Source: Papilionanthe hookeriana x Papilionanthe teres
Taxonomy: Eukaryota; Streptophyta; Magnoliopsida; Asparagales; Orchidaceae
Length of the DNA stretch: 64,000 nucleotides
Assembly: GCA_022702705.1 (NCBI GenBank)
Contig: CM040433.1
Location: 18,112,682-18,176,681 of the forward strand
Direction: 5' to 3'
How positions within the stretch are numbered: position 1 is the first letter of the stretch; every line of letters begins with the position of its first letter. Position numbers and translations under genes: made by a program. Of the stretch, positions 21,037 to 34,300 are shown piece by piece. Below the pieces are notes generated by a model. The model was given only the letters and a program-made list of their open reading frames with translations, searched no databases and was not told the origin of the DNA.

Positions 21037-22618
21037 TGATCCACTAAAAATTTGATAGCTTTTTACTATTCATTTCATAACTGTTTTTGATGATATTGCA
21101 CTTTAAAGAAACGTATTTTTCATGATTTCATGCAGGTACAATTATTTTAGACCTTTGGAGCAAAATGAAGCGAAAATGAGCAAATTTGAAGCAAAAAGGG
21201 ACAAAAGTGCATTTTATTGAACTAACACTGAACGGCGCTGGCACCAGTGGCGGATCACACTTTTTTCCATAGAGTTGCGACCATATTGGCCAAATAATTC
21301 GCCGAACGGTGCCCTATCCAGCGCCGGACCTCTCTCTATTCTGATTTTAAACTAGATTCAATGTCTTTGGCCCGATTTTGGAGGGTTACTTTAGAAAACT
21401 CTTGGGAATTTAGTTTTGGCCGAATTTAAACTCTTTTAGAGCCAAGTTTAGAGAAGAGAGAAGAGTTTAGAGTGTAGAGAGAGTTTTGAGAGAGTGTCTT
21501 CTCATTTAGTTTAGGAAATCTAGGTTTTGTATTTTCTCTTCTAAGGAGTGTGAGAGGAGAGGGAAAGTAAGAGATTTCTTCTTCCTTACTTATCTAAAGA
21601 GAGAATTGTGTGTTGTGTGAAGAAAGAAGAGGAGTAAAAGGAATTTCTCGAGATTCACTTGGGGAAGAGTTTGAGATAAGTTGTGTTTACTTTACTCTGT
21701 TTGTATGATGTTGTTTTTATATATAAAATCCATTTTTTGTCATCGTTTCCTCATGAGTCTTGAGTTGATTTCTTTGTCTTTCTCATTTTCATGTGATGTG
21801 TTGATGTTGTGATATGGAAATGATATGCCGATTTATTGTGGAGAATTTGTGATGATCTTTTCACTTCGAACTTCATTTACTTTTTGATTTGGCCAATTGA
21901 GGTGTTAAAACTTATTGGGAAACACATTTTCCAAAAGGAATATGAGTACCACAACAAAAGTGAAGGTCACATTCAATGTCCATTAATGAGAGATGTAGTT
22001 CATGATGATTGAGTGCAAATAAATAGGGAAACATACATTGATGGGTGTAGAATTAGAGATTTCAGAGTGGCAGGCTGAAATCCTCAATTTGATCATAATG
22101 TTTGGAAACTGAAGCAAGAGTTAGCCTTCAGGCGAAGGGAAGTGGGAGCTCTGGAGTGAGAGCTAGTATCCTCCCAGCCTAACCATAGATTTGGGGACTA
22201 AACTTAAGATTAGCCAATGTTCTTTATACGCTGAAATATGGGTAAAGAATAGGAATGCTTCTATTTGGCACAATACATTTGCATCACTGATCTATGTCAC
22301 AATAATCATCATATTATGATTGGAAAGGAGGAAGACTCTTTCTTGCAACTGAACTTTGTTATAAATTTAGTCTTGTGTTAGCTTATCTTGCTAGAGTTTA
22401 GAACGTATTTTGGTAAAAATAGTAACCTCAACTGTTTGTCTTTATTTTAGGAATTAAACTTACTTGCAATTATGTTGTGATTCGATAAGTGATTTTTGTG
22501 CTACGCCATAAAAGTAAAGCCTCTCTGTGGGATCAATATCCAGGACTCCACTAGAGCCTTGTATTACTTGAACTTTACGTATACTTGCGTTTAATTGTGT
22601 GACTCATTATAAAACTAA

Positions 22619-22666
<48 letters not shown>

Positions 22667-22709
22667 AAATCTGAGTTCATAAATTTGGCAAATTAAGGAA
22701 GTTACACCA
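21037..22709 (+). repeat. 5' LTR of Athila element 1
   Basis: Begins TGATCCACTAAAA and ends ACACCA just before the primer site. Motifs shared with the other Athila LTRs here include TTTTTGATGATATT(G/A)CACTTTAA (also minus strand near 27740) and CATTTTC.. text near the end. It contains GGCGCTGGCACCAGTGGCGG (21233-21252), a decayed form of the GC palindromes described for the complete Athila copy. 3' LTR is absent. Confidence 0.8.
22622..22664. repeat. (TA)n microsatellite
   Basis: About 21 uninterrupted TA units near the end of the Athila 1 LTR. Confidence 0.95.
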
Positions 22710-22715
22710 AGTTTT

Positions 22716-22733
22716 TGGCACTGTTGCCAGGGA
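22716..22733 (+). other. Decayed Athila primer-binding site
   Basis: TGGCACTGTTGCCAGGGA, seven bases after the LTR. It differs from the intact site at 48018 (TGGCGCCGTTGCCGGGGA) at three positions, all C-to-T or G-to-A, as expected from deamination of methylated cytosines. Confidence 0.85.
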
Positions 22734-22851
22734 GGTACGGTATAAAAAGGTAACTGTTAAATTTAATTTTGTAATATTTGAATTCTTATATTTGAATTGA
22801 AAGTCATAATTGTGTGTGTCTGTTTAATGTTAGTGTGCTTATTGTGTTTGT

Positions 22852-24540
22852 ATGCATAGTATTGGATCTATAGGTTTAGTGCCTTACGATTTTGAATTAG
22901 AGCGTACTATTAGCAAAATTCGAAAACAACAAAAACAATCTACAAATCCTCACAAGATGGCAGACAACTTAAAGAATCAAAACAAAAATTTACCAAGACT
23001 TTTAAGAGGTTATGCTAATCCAACTGCAGATAAAGTTTACTAAACTATCAAAAACCCTGATGTTGTTGCTAATTCATTTGAGCTTAAACCTACTATTATC
23101 CAAATGGTACAGAATAATCAATTTGGAGGAACCCTAATGAAGATCCTAACTTACATCTCACTAGTTTTCTAGAACTGTGTGCTACTTTTAAATATGATGG
23201 AGTGTCAAACGATGCTATTAGGCTTAGAATTTTTCCTTTTTCACTAAGGGATGAGGCTAAGGCTTGGTTAAATTCGTTAGCACCTGGATTTATTAGAACT
23301 TGGGGAGAGCTTTCACAAAAGTTTCGGTAAAAATATTTCCCTCCTTCCAAAACTGCTAAGCTGAGGAATGATATCACATCTTTTAGTCAGTTTGATGGAG
23401 AATCCATATATGAAGCTTGGGAAAGATTTAAAGATCTTCCACACCATGCTTTACCAGATTGGCTAATAATTCAAACCTTTTATAATGGATTAGTGGGATC
23501 TTTGAGATCGATTATTAATGCTGATGGTGGTGGATCATTAATGTCTAAACCTTTTGATGAAGCATATTTTTTAATTGAAGAGATGGTTACTAATAATTTT
23601 CAATGGCCCTCTAAGCGGGTAAATCCTAAGAGAGTAGCTTGTATTCATGATTTTGATGCCATAACTATGATAATCTCTCACATTGCTGCACTTTTCAAAA
23701 AAATAGATCAATATGGAACGAATTATTCTCCAACACCCCCAGTGTTAGAAGAAAATTCATCAGGACAGATGATAGACTCTCAAATGTCTTATGAAACATT
23801 GAATGCCATAAATAACAAAGTCAATAAACCTTATTAGAATTATTATAATCCTAGTTGGAGGAATCACCCGAACTTCAACTGGAATAGTGTTGTTAACCTG
23901 CAAAGGGGAAACAATCCTATGAATCCAATTGGAAATCTGAACTACCAAGGAAATACCAATTATAGACCTTCTTATCCTCCTGGTTTTAAGAGTAATCAAC
24001 AATTTAAGGAAAATAAGTTGTCTACTGAAGAAATGATTCTGAATATGGGTAATCAAATTCAAGCTCAAAATGTTGCGATGAAGAACATTGAGAATCAATT
24101 GGGACATATCTTTACTGTGCTTAATAATAGACCATATGGGAATGTTCCTAGCAATGTTGAGATCAACCCAAAAGATCAAAACAATGAGCAAATTAAGGCT
24201 ATTCAATTAAGGAGTGGAAAAGAATTGGAGCCAAGAGTTCAAAAAGAAGTCAAAGTTGAAAGAGAGGAAGTGAACATTGAGAAAGACTCTAATAAGATAT
24301 ATCCAGACAAATATCCGCTAGAACCAATGAAGAGAACTGTTGAAAAACCACCTCCTCCTTTTTCCTCAAAGACTAAAGAAACAGAACATGAATAACAGAA
24401 ATTCTTAAGAAATTAATGATTAATATTCCCTTTTTTGAAGCATTAGAGCAGATGCCTGATTATGCAAAGTTTATGAAGGATATTCTTAAAAAGATAAGAA
24501 GTTTAAAGACCATGAGACTGTTGCACTTAGTGGTGAGTGT
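22852..24540 (+). pseudogene. Gag of Athila element 1
   Basis: Starts with ATG at 22852 (GLVPYDFELERTISKIRKQ, like GLIPLDSELERTIRKIKKG at 48184). Frame breaks at 23041, then the Gag core follows in pieces, with NEDPNLHLTSFLELCATFKY-like text (about 23130-23200), ending with EEMVTNNFQWPSKRVNPKRV at 23578. The C-terminal part, 23919-24395, contains NIENQLGHI and IQLRSGKELE, the usual Athila Gag tail, then PPPPF. It aligns over its length with gag at 48163-49787. Confidence 0.85.
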
Positions 24541-25317
24541 AGTGCAATTATTCAGAAGAAGCTTCTTGAAAAACTTAAAGACCTAGGTAGTTTCACTATC
24601 ACGTGTGCAATTATTCAGAAGAAGCTTCTTGAAAAACTTAAAGAAGCTTCTTGAAAAAATTTTCACTATAGGAAGAACTTTATGTGATCTTGGAGCTAGT
24701 ATTAATCTTATGCCTTTATCAACTTTCAAAAGATTGAGAATAGGAGAAATTTCACCTACACTGTGACTCTTCATCTGGCTGATCGTTCTATCACTTATCC
24801 TAAGGGAGTTGTGGAAGATGTATTAGTAAAAGTGGATAAATTTATCTTTCCTGTGGACTTTATTGTATTAGATGTGGAGGAAGATAAAGAAATTCCAATT
24901 CTTTTGTGAAGACAATTCCTTGCTACTGTGAGAGCTATGATTGATGTTCAAAAAGGAGAATTAACTATGACAGTTGACCAAGAGGTAACTTTCAAAATTA
25001 TGAAATCTATGAAATACCCTTCAATTGAAAAAGATGATAAGTGCTTTTGAATGGAAATCTGTGATTATGTGAGAGAAGATCATTATAAAGAAGTATTTGA
25101 AGAAAATGTGGAATGTGAGGATGAATATGAAAGTCAAAATGAAGATGATTTTGATGACGTGACAAATGAAAAATTAGAATTTGTTCAGGAAAAATTTGAA
25201 AGACTGGATACTATGGAAAATGGAGATAAAAGTTTAATTCCATATATCATTAAACCCCCTGAACTTGAGCTGAAAATTCTCCCTAATCATCTAAAGTATT
25301 TGTTTTTAGGAGAATAA
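24541..25317 (+). pseudogene. Protease and linker of Athila element 1
   Basis: TLCDLGASINLMPL (near 24668) is the Athila protease active-site text (D-L-G-A-S), matching ALCDLGASINLMPF at 49924. A local duplication of GAAGAAGCTTCTTGAAAAAC at about 24556 and 24617 disrupts the start. Strands VLVKVDKFIFPVDFIVLD follow near 24820, then a TGA breaks the frame at 24907. The tail 25051-25317 is acidic (EDEYESQNEDDFDDV) and ends with LELKILPNHLKYLFLGE, the lead-in to RT. Confidence 0.82.
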
Positions 25318-26038
25318 TCTACTTTACCAGTCATTGTATCTTTAAATTTAAATGAATATCAAGAACAAAAATTATTGGACACCTTAAAAAGATACAAAAA
25401 GGCTTTTGGTTGGTCCATGCTGATATTAAAGGAATCAGTCCATCGATCTGTATGCACAGAATTTTGTTGAATGAACAACTTAAACCTAGAGTTGATCCAC
25501 AAAGGAGATTAAATAATGAAAGAAGTGGTTAAAAAAAAGATTTTAAAGTGGTTAGATGTCGGAATTATATATCCTATTTCTAATAGTGTTTGTGTAAGCC
25601 CCAATTCATTGTGTTCCTAAGAAAGGAGGAGTGACTGTTGACGTAAATGATCAAAATGAAATTATATCAATAAGACAAGTCACTGGTTGGTGAATATGTA
25701 TTGATTATAGAAAATTAAATGCCGCCACCAGAAAAGATCACTTTCCTTTACCATTTTTAGATCGAATGTTAGACAGACTTGTTGGACACAAGTACTATTG
25801 CTTTTTAGATGGATATACCAGTTATCACCAAAGACCTATTGCTCCTGAGGATCAAGGGAAGACTACATTTACTTGCTCTTATGGAACTTTTTCTTTTAGA
25901 AGAATGTCCTTTGGATTATGTAATGCACTCGCAACATTTCAAAGATGTAAGATGTCTATATTTAACAAATTAATTGATGATGGAATAGAAGTGTTTATGG
26001 ATGATTTCTCAGTATTTAGAGATTCATTTGATGCATGC
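25318..26038 (+). pseudogene. Reverse transcriptase of Athila element 1 (truncated)
   Basis: RT fingers and palm in several frames: an ISPSICMHRILL segment, YRKLNAATRKDHFPLPFLD, FLDGYTSYHQ, FGLCNALATFQR and the catalytic FMDDFSVF, here intact. It breaks at 26038, a few residues later, because another element is inserted. RNase H and integrase are missing. Confidence 0.88.
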
Positions 26039-27786
26039 TGATGCCCTAATATTTATGCTTACGATTTAGATATGAAATTTATGATTTATAATATGGTATT
26101 CCATGCAAGTATACGTATCGTTTATCAAGTAATATAAGACTTTCTGATTAAGCCCCGAGATATCGAACCCACAGAGAAATGTGTAAAAATTTAAAAAATT
26201 AAGAAAAATAAATTTTTACTTTTTTAATTTATTTTTGTAAGTATGTTTTAAGGTATTAATTTCGAAAAGTTGTTTTTGATATTTTTAATAATAAGTTTAA
26301 GCAGGAAATGAAATTATCAATACTCTAAACACGATATAAAGGTTATAAGAATCAAATATCTTTTTCTTTCTTCAATGAATCAGTAATAATTATGGAATTT
26401 TATATTGTGGAAGTGTTTAAATTTATTGTGCCAAATAGGAGCAATTATATTCTTTACACTTACTTGGTTCTATAAAGAAAATTGGTTAATTTGAAATTTT
26501 GAAATTTTGTAGATGGGTTAGGCAGGGAAGATACCAACTCTCACTCTAAAGTTCCCTCTATTCCCTTCACCTGGGGGCTAACATCTCATAAAAAAATTTA
26601 AAATAACAAACCAAATTAGGGGGCTTTAGCCTGTCACTCTAAAGTCCTCTAATTTTACTCCCCAATAAAGCATATCTCCCTATATATTTGCATTTAATCA
26701 TATGGACAACAATTCTCACCCATATAATTGCATGTGATTCTTTCCAATTTTTGTTTGAGACAATACCGCATTGGCTCTTACATAATCTCACAACAAATTT
26801 TAACATCTTAATTGGCCAAATCAAGAAGTAAATTTTGTTCTTGGAATTGAATCATCACAATTTATTCCAACATTAAACACTTATACTTTCCACAACATTA
26901 CTTCCATAATTTAATTACTTCATCATCTAAGAAAAAAAAGATAAACTAAACTACTCAGATTTCATGAAGTAAACATAAACATAACTTGATATGAAAGCAT
27001 AAACCATAATGAAAACACAACAATCTTACATAAAAAAAAAAGTAAAAACAAAGATAAATACTTGTCTGAAAATCCTCTCTACCAGACTCTGGAAGTTCCT
27101 TTGAAATTTTGCTTTCCACAATACAACTCTACAGAGGTTGGCGCCCAACTCTGGTGACTCTAATAAAGACTTTAAACTTCAATAAAAACTAGATATAAAG
27201 ATAAAAGAAAATTGGTGAGAAGAAGGCTTCACACCAACCATTTTTCCTTTCTTACTCTCTATTCTCTACTATATAAAAGAAGAACTCTAAAACTTAACAC
27301 ACTCTAATAACCACTCTATTAAAAAACAATGAATAATAACCTTTCAACACACAGTTGCAAATTATGAGGCTTCATTTTTATAATTTTCTAAAAGGTGCCT
27401 TGATGTCTCTTCAAATCAAGTCCAGATTCAATGTATCCACCAAAAGATGCATCCCTTCATTCAAATTTGCCGCCCAAAGGAAGTTAAGGAAGTCACCACC
27501 AAAAGTTGCTTCAAACACCCCTTAAAATGGCGCCAAAATTCATTTAAATTCAATTTTTAAGTGTGGTGCATAAGTATTGGCACTTTGGCGCTTAGGCGTC
27601 AAAGGCCAAATTTCTCAAACTTCATAATTTTGCTCCAAAGTTGGTCCTTTTTTGCTCTTTTCATCATAATTAATTATTTTCATCATACCTGCAAGAAAAA
27701 CACAAAATACATTCCATTAAAGTGTAATATCATCAAAAATAGGTATAAAAGTGTGCATAAAAATACTATGTATTTTAGGTGTATCA
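26039..27786 (-). repeat. 3' LTR of a minus-strand Athila-like element
   Basis: On the minus strand it begins TGATACACCTAAAATA at 27786, directly after a polypurine tract, and ends at 26039 (TG on the plus strand). It shares TTTTTGATGATATT(A/G)CACTTTAA and GAGCAAAA motifs with the Athila 1 LTR and has the GGCGCTTAGGCGTC palindrome relative near 27590. Its left end lies in Athila 1 RT, with CATGC (26034-26038) as expected target duplication; the other copy is not in view. An open frame at 27561-27803 is judged spurious. Confidence 0.82.
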
Positions 27787-28360
27787 AAATACCCCAAACT
27801 TAAAATGTTATTTGTCCTCAAATGACTCTTAACCATAAAAATTTTAACATACAAATTATGTAAATGAGTTTTTTTAGGAAGATTTCAAAATTTTGTTCTA
27901 GAAATGAAATAATCCAATTTTGAAAAAGTTTTAGTAAATAAGACCAATTTAAAATTTAGAAAGTTCTTAAGTAAAGGATAATGAAAATATATGTTTCTAT
28001 CTAATTCAGAAATATTTATAAATTTTTAAAATATAGGATTTAAACGTTTTATTTTTCTTTACTTAAAAATTAATTGAGAATAATTTTACTTACTATATTA
28101 TAACCTTAAGTTTTAGATTTTCTCAAAACTTATATTTTAAACTTTAGGTATGGAACTAATTTTTGATTAGGCCCTTAAATCCTCAAGCTTCTCTTTCCTT
28201 TTCACATATTATTTTTCACTTTTTTCTCTTCTTTTCTTTTCTTTTCTTTTCTTTTCTTTTCTTTTCTTTTCTTTTCTTTTTTTCTCTTCTACTTTTTTTT
28301 ATTTTTTTATTTTTTTATATATTTTTATATTTTTATATATTTTTTATATCCAAAACACCA
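27787..28360 (-). mobile_element. 3' internal end of the minus-strand Athila-like element
   Basis: Minus strand: polypurine tract AAGTTTGGGGTATTT (27787-27801), preceded by TTGAGGACAAATAACATTT. This matches the plus-strand text before the 3' LTR of the complete Athila (57565-57598). Further right, the GGGCCTAATCAAAAATT(A/G)G and GAGGAGAAGCTTGAGGA-like text matches 57195-57225. Homology ends near 28200-28360 in pyrimidine and AT runs that abut the satellite. Confidence 0.78.
28229..28281. repeat. (CTTTT)n microsatellite
   Basis: About ten CTTTT units next to AT runs, just left of the satellite. The open frame that crosses it is low-complexity Phe/Leu text and not a gene. Confidence 0.95.
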
Positions 28361-31300
28361 AAATAACCTAAGTATTACCAAAAATTGCCCTTAATATCCT
28401 AAACATTCCAAAAATCTCCAAATTCTTAGGATTTCACCAAAAATCATTCTAAGCCACTCCAAATTATTCAAAATGCCCAAACTCGCCACAAATCTCCCAA
28501 AGTTTGCCAAAATCCCAAAAATTCCCAAAATGCCCCTATCGCCAAAAATTCTCATTTGTTCACCAAAATCATTTTAAACCTCTCCAAATTACCTAATTGA
28601 TCTAAATACTCCACATTCCTTAAAGCTAGCCAAATTTCATTAAATTCTCCAAAATTATCAAAATAACCTAAATTTCACCAAAATTCTCCAAAATTACAAA
28701 AATGCCCTAACCCTTTAAATCCAACAAATCTCCAAATTCCTAAGTTTTCTCCAAAAAATCATTCTAAACCACATAAAATTATTTAAGTTGCCCAAATTCA
28801 CCATAAATCCCCCAAAATTAGCCAAAATCCAAAAAAATTCTCAAAATGTCCTTATGGCCTAAAATTTCTCATTTCTTCACCAAAATCATTATAAAACACT
28901 CCAAATTACATAATTGTTCTAAAATACTCCACATTCCTTAAAACAAGCCAAATTGCCCTAAATTCTCTAAAAAGCCAAAATAACCCAATTTCCACCAAAT
29001 TTCCCAAATTTACTAAAATTCTCTTAAAAACTTAAAAATTTCAAAAAACCTCCAAATTCATAATATTTCACAAAAAATCATTCTATACCACTCCAAATTA
29101 CTCAAATCGTCCAAATTCACCCCAAATCTCCCAAAATTCCAAAAATTTCCAAAATGCCCTTATGGCCCAAAAATTATCATTTCTTCACCAAAATCACTGA
29201 AATCATTTTACTCCACATTCCTTAAAACTTGCCAAATTGCCCAAAATTCTCCAAAACTACTAAAATAACCCAATTTTTACTAGAATTCTCCAAAATTACC
29301 AAAATGCCCTTAAAAGCCAAAGAATCCAAAAAATCTCCAAGTTTCTAAGATTTCCCAAAAATCATTCCAATCCACTCCAAATTATTAAAATTGCCCAATA
29401 CACCCCAAATCTCAAAAAATTAGCCACAATCACAAAAATTCCAAAAATGCCCTATGGCCCCAACATTTCCATTTCACACCAAAATAATTTAAAACCTCTC
29501 CAAATTACCCAAATGATCTAAAATACTCCACATTCCTTAATACAAGCCAAATTGCTCTAAATTCTCCAAAACTACAAAAGTAATCCATTTTTTGCCAAAA
29601 TTTTTCCAAAATTACCAAAATGCCCTTAAAACCCTAAAAATTCCAAAAATCTCCAAATTCCTATGATTTCACCAAAAATCATTCTAAACCACTCTAAATT
29701 ATTCAAATTGCTCAAATTCACCCTAAATCACTCAAAATTAGCCAAAATCCTAAAAATTCCTCAAATTCTCCTTTGGCCTAAAAATTCCTATTTCATCACC
29801 AAAATCATTTTAAACTTTTCCAAATTACCTAATTGATCTAAAAAATCTACAATCCTTAAAACTAGCCAACTTATATTAAATTCTCCAAAACTACGAAAAT
29901 AACCCAAATTTCATGAAAATTCTCCAATAATACTAAAATGCCTCTAAAACCCTTAAAATCCCAAAAATCACCGAATTCCTAAGATTTCAACAAAAATCAT
30001 TCTAAGCCACACCAAATAATTTAATTTGCCAAATTCAGCCCAAATCTACCAAAATTAGCCAAAAATCTAAAAAATTCACAAAATGCCCCTACGGTAAAAA
30101 ATTCACATTTCATCACCAAAATCGTTTTAAACCCTCCAAATTACCCAACAAATCTAAAATACTCCACATTCCTTAAAGTTAGTCATATTGCGTTAAATTC
30201 TCAAAAACTACCAAAATAACTCAAATTTCACCAAAAGTACCAAAAAACCCTAAAAATCCCAAAAACCCCAAAAATCTCTAAATTCTTTTGATTTCTCCAA
30301 AAATCATTCTAAACCACTTCAAATTATTCAAATTAACCAAATTCACCACAAATCCCCAGAAATTAACTAAAATCCAAATTTCCGAAAATGCCCATATGGC
30401 CCAAAAATTTTCAATACTTCACCAAAATCATTTCAAATCTCTCGAAATTACCCAATTTATCTAAAATACTCTACATTCCTTAAAACTAGCCAAATTGCCC
30501 AATATTCTCCAAGCTAACATAATAAGCCAATTTTCACTAAAATTCTCCAAACTTACGAAAATACCATTAAAACCATAAAATACCAAAAATCTCTAAATTC
30601 TTAAGATTTCATCCAAAATTATTTTAAACCACTCCAAATTATTAAAATTGCTCAAATTCAACCCAAATCTCCCAAAATTAGCCAAAATTCCAAAAATTCT
30701 CAAAATGCCTCTATGACCAAAAAATTCTCATTTCTTCACCAAAATTATTTTAAACCTCTCCAAAATACCCAATTGTTCTAAAAAACTCCACTTTCCTTAA
30801 AACTAGCCCAATTGCCCTAAATTCTGAAAAAAACCAAAATAATTCAATTTCCACCAAAACTCCCCAAATTTACCAAAATTCCCTTAAAACCTAATAATTC
30901 CAAAAATCTCTAAATTCCTAAGATTTCACCAAAAACAATTCTAAACCAATCCAAATAACTTAGATTGCCCAAATTCACTCAAAATCTCCCAAAATTAGCC
31001 AAAATTCCAAAAATTTCCAAAATGTCCCTATGGCCCAAAAATTATCATTTCTTCACAGAAATCATTTTAAACCTCTTCGAATTACCCAATTGATCTAAAA
31101 TACTCCATATTCCTTAAAACTTGCCAAGTTGCGCAAAATTCTCCAAAACTACCAAAATAACCCAATTTTTACCAAAATTTTCAAAATTTACCAAAATGCC
31201 CTTAAAACTCGAAAAATCCCAATAAAATCCATGTTTCTAAGATTTCGCTAAAAATCATTCTATTCTGCTCCAAATTATTCAAATTGCCCAAATTCACCCC

Positions 31301-34300
31301 AAATCTCCCAAAATTAGCCAAAATCCTAAAAATTCCAAAAATGCCCCTATGGCCCAAAAATTTCCATTTTATCACTAAAATCATTAAAACCACTCCAGAT
31401 TACCTAAATGATCTAAAATACTCTGCATTCCTTAATACTATCCAAATTGCTCTGAATTCTCCAAAACTACCAAAATTACCCATCTTTCAACAAAATTTTT
31501 CCAAAATTACCAAATGCCGTTAAAAACCTAAAAATTCCAAAAATCTCCAAATTTCTATGATTTCACCGAAAAACATTCTAAATGACTCCAAATTATTCAA
31601 ATTGCTCCAATTCACCCAAGATATCCCAAAATTAGCCAAAATCTCAAAAATTTGTCAAATGCCCCTATGGCCCAAAAATTCTCATTTCATCACCAAAATC
31701 ATTTTAAACCTCTCCAAATTACACAATCGATCTAAAAACTCCAAATTCTTCAAAACTAGCCAAATTGCATTACATTCTCCAAAACTGCCAAAGTAACCCA
31801 ATTTTTACCAAAATTCTCAAAAATTACCAAAATTCCCCTTAAAACACTAAAAATCCCAAAAATATCTAAACTCATAAGATTCCATCAAAAATCATTTTAT
31901 ATCACTGCAAATTACTTAAATTGCCCAAATTCATCCCAAATCTCCGAAAATTAGTCAAATCATAAAAATTCTCAAAATGCCCCTATGACCACAAAATTCT
32001 CATTTCTTCAACAAAATCATTTTAAACCTATTCAAATTTCTCAACTTATCTAAAGTACTGCACCTTCCATAAAACTAGCCAAATTGCTCAAGATTATCCA
32101 AAACAACCAAAATAATCCAATTTTCACCAAAATTACCAAAATGCCCATAAATCCCTAAAAATTCCAGAAAACTCCGAATTCTTATGATTTCACCAAAAAT
32201 CAATCTAAGCCACTCCAAATTATTCATATTGCCCAAATTCAACACAAATCTCCTAAAATTAGCTAAAAAATCCTAAAATTCCCAAAATGCCGAAATTGCC
32301 CTAAAGTCTCAATCATTACCGAAAGGAAATAATATTGCTATATCTTCCCTATCTATGTATAAATTGTATAAATAGATTTTCCTTAGAATCTAAGATTCTA
32401 TAAGATTAAATAAGGTTTATATTAGTGGATTCATCATAGTAATAGAAAGTAAAAATCTTGAATGGATGGGCTCTCATAATTAATGAGAGATATCATGGAG
32501 AGATATCATGATTGAAACATCTCATTCATTATATTCATAAAATTACATTATATGTTATGTGAAATCTATAAAACCCTTTGGCGGTTCGGTTGATTTTAAA
32601 CAACTCCAAATTATTCAAATTGCCGAAATGCACCTAAAATTAGCCAAAATCTAAAAAATTCTCAAAATGCCCTTATGGAACAAATATTTTCATTTATTAA
32701 CCAAAATCATTTTAAACCTCTCCAAATTACACAATTAATCTAAAACACTCAATATTTCTTAAAACTAACCAATTTGCCCTAAAATCAACAAAACTAACAA
32801 AATAACCCAATTTTCACGAAATTATCCAAAATTACCAAATCCTAAAAATCTTTAAATTCCTACGTTTTGACCAAATATCATTCTAAACCACTTCAAATTA
32901 TTTAAAAAATTGCCCAAATTCATCCAAAATCTCCCTAAATTAGCTAAAATCCCAAAAATTCCTAAAAATACCCCTATGGCCAATAAATTCTAATTTCTTC
33001 GCCCAAAATTTTTTAAACCTCTCCAAACTACCAAATTAATCTAAAATACTCTACATTCCTTAAAACTAGCAAAGTTACCCTAGATTCTTCAAAACTACCA
33101 AAATAACCCATTGTTCACATAAACTCTCCAAAATTACCAAAATGCCCTTAAAACCCTAAAAGTCCCAAAAATCTTCAGATTCATAAGATTTCAACAAAAT
33201 TCATTCTAAACCACTCCAAATTATTCAAATTGTCAAATTCACCCAAAAATTAGCCAAAATTCCAACAATTCCCAAAATGTTTCTATGGCCAAAAAAATTC
33301 GTATTTCTTCACTAAAATCACTTCAAACCTCTTCAAGTTGCACGATAAGTCTAAAATAGTCCACATTCCTTAAAACTAGCCAAATTGCCATTAATTCTCT
33401 AAAAATACCAAAGTAACCCGATTTTGACCAAAGTTCTCCAAAATTGCCAAAATGCCCTTAAAACCCAAAAAACTGCAAAAATCTCTAATTTCTTAAGATT
33501 TCACAAAAAATCATTAGAAACCACTTCAAATTATTCAAATTGCCTAAATTCAACCCAAATCTCCCAAAATTTGCCAAAAGTCCAAAAATTCCCAAAATGC
33601 CCATGTGGCCCAAAAATTATCATTTCTTTGGCAAAATCATTATAAATCTCTCCAAATTACCCAATTAATCTAAAATACTTCAGATTCCTTTAAACTAGCC
33701 AAATTGCCTTAATTTCTCCAAAATAGCAAAATTTTCAACAAAATGCCATTAAAACCATAAAAATTCCCAAAATTTCCAAATTCCTAAGATTTCACCAATA
33801 ATCATTCTAAGCCACTCTAAATTATTCAAATGGCCTAAACTCACCACAAAACTCCCAAATTTTGCCAAAATCCCAAAAATTCTCAAAATTTCTCTATTGC
33901 CAAAAAATTCTCATTTCTTCCCTAAAATCATTTTAAACCTCTCCAAATTACCCAATTGATCTAAAATACTCCACATTCCTTAAAATTAGCCAAATTACCC
34001 TATATTCTAAAAAATTACCAAAATAACCCATTTTCACCAAAATTCCCAAAAACTACCAGAATGCCCTTAAAACCCAAAAAGTCCGAAAAATCTCCAAATT
34101 CCTAAGATTTCAACTAAAGTCATTCTAGAACTCTTTAAATTATTCTTGTTGTCAAATTCACCCCAAAACTCCCAAAATTATCCAGAATCCCAAAAATTCC
34201 CAAAATGCCCCTATGTCCCAAAAATTCTCATTTCTGCACCAAAATCATAAAACCTCTCCAACTTACCCAATTGATCTAAAATACTCTACAATCCTTAAAA

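Larger units (their letters stand above)
21037..26038 (+). mobile_element. Athila-lineage element 1, 5' half
   Basis: Plus-strand Ty3/gypsy element with 5' LTR, degenerate Athila-type primer site, gag, protease and part of RT. It stops in mid-RT at 26038, where the LTR of a minus-strand element begins; the rest is not in the window. It starts only 13 bp after the LTR of element A. Stops and frameshifts throughout show that it is old. Confidence 0.85.

Noticed and set aside
28163..28366. Open frame rich in Phe/Leu that looks like membrane segments
   Set aside because: It is a direct reading of (CTTTT)n and AT runs with no start context or relatives.
31284..31796. Open frames in the satellite with repeated PKFTPNLPKLAKI-type text
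   Set aside because: They follow the monomer and occur in many monomers at random; no codon signal and no recognised domain.
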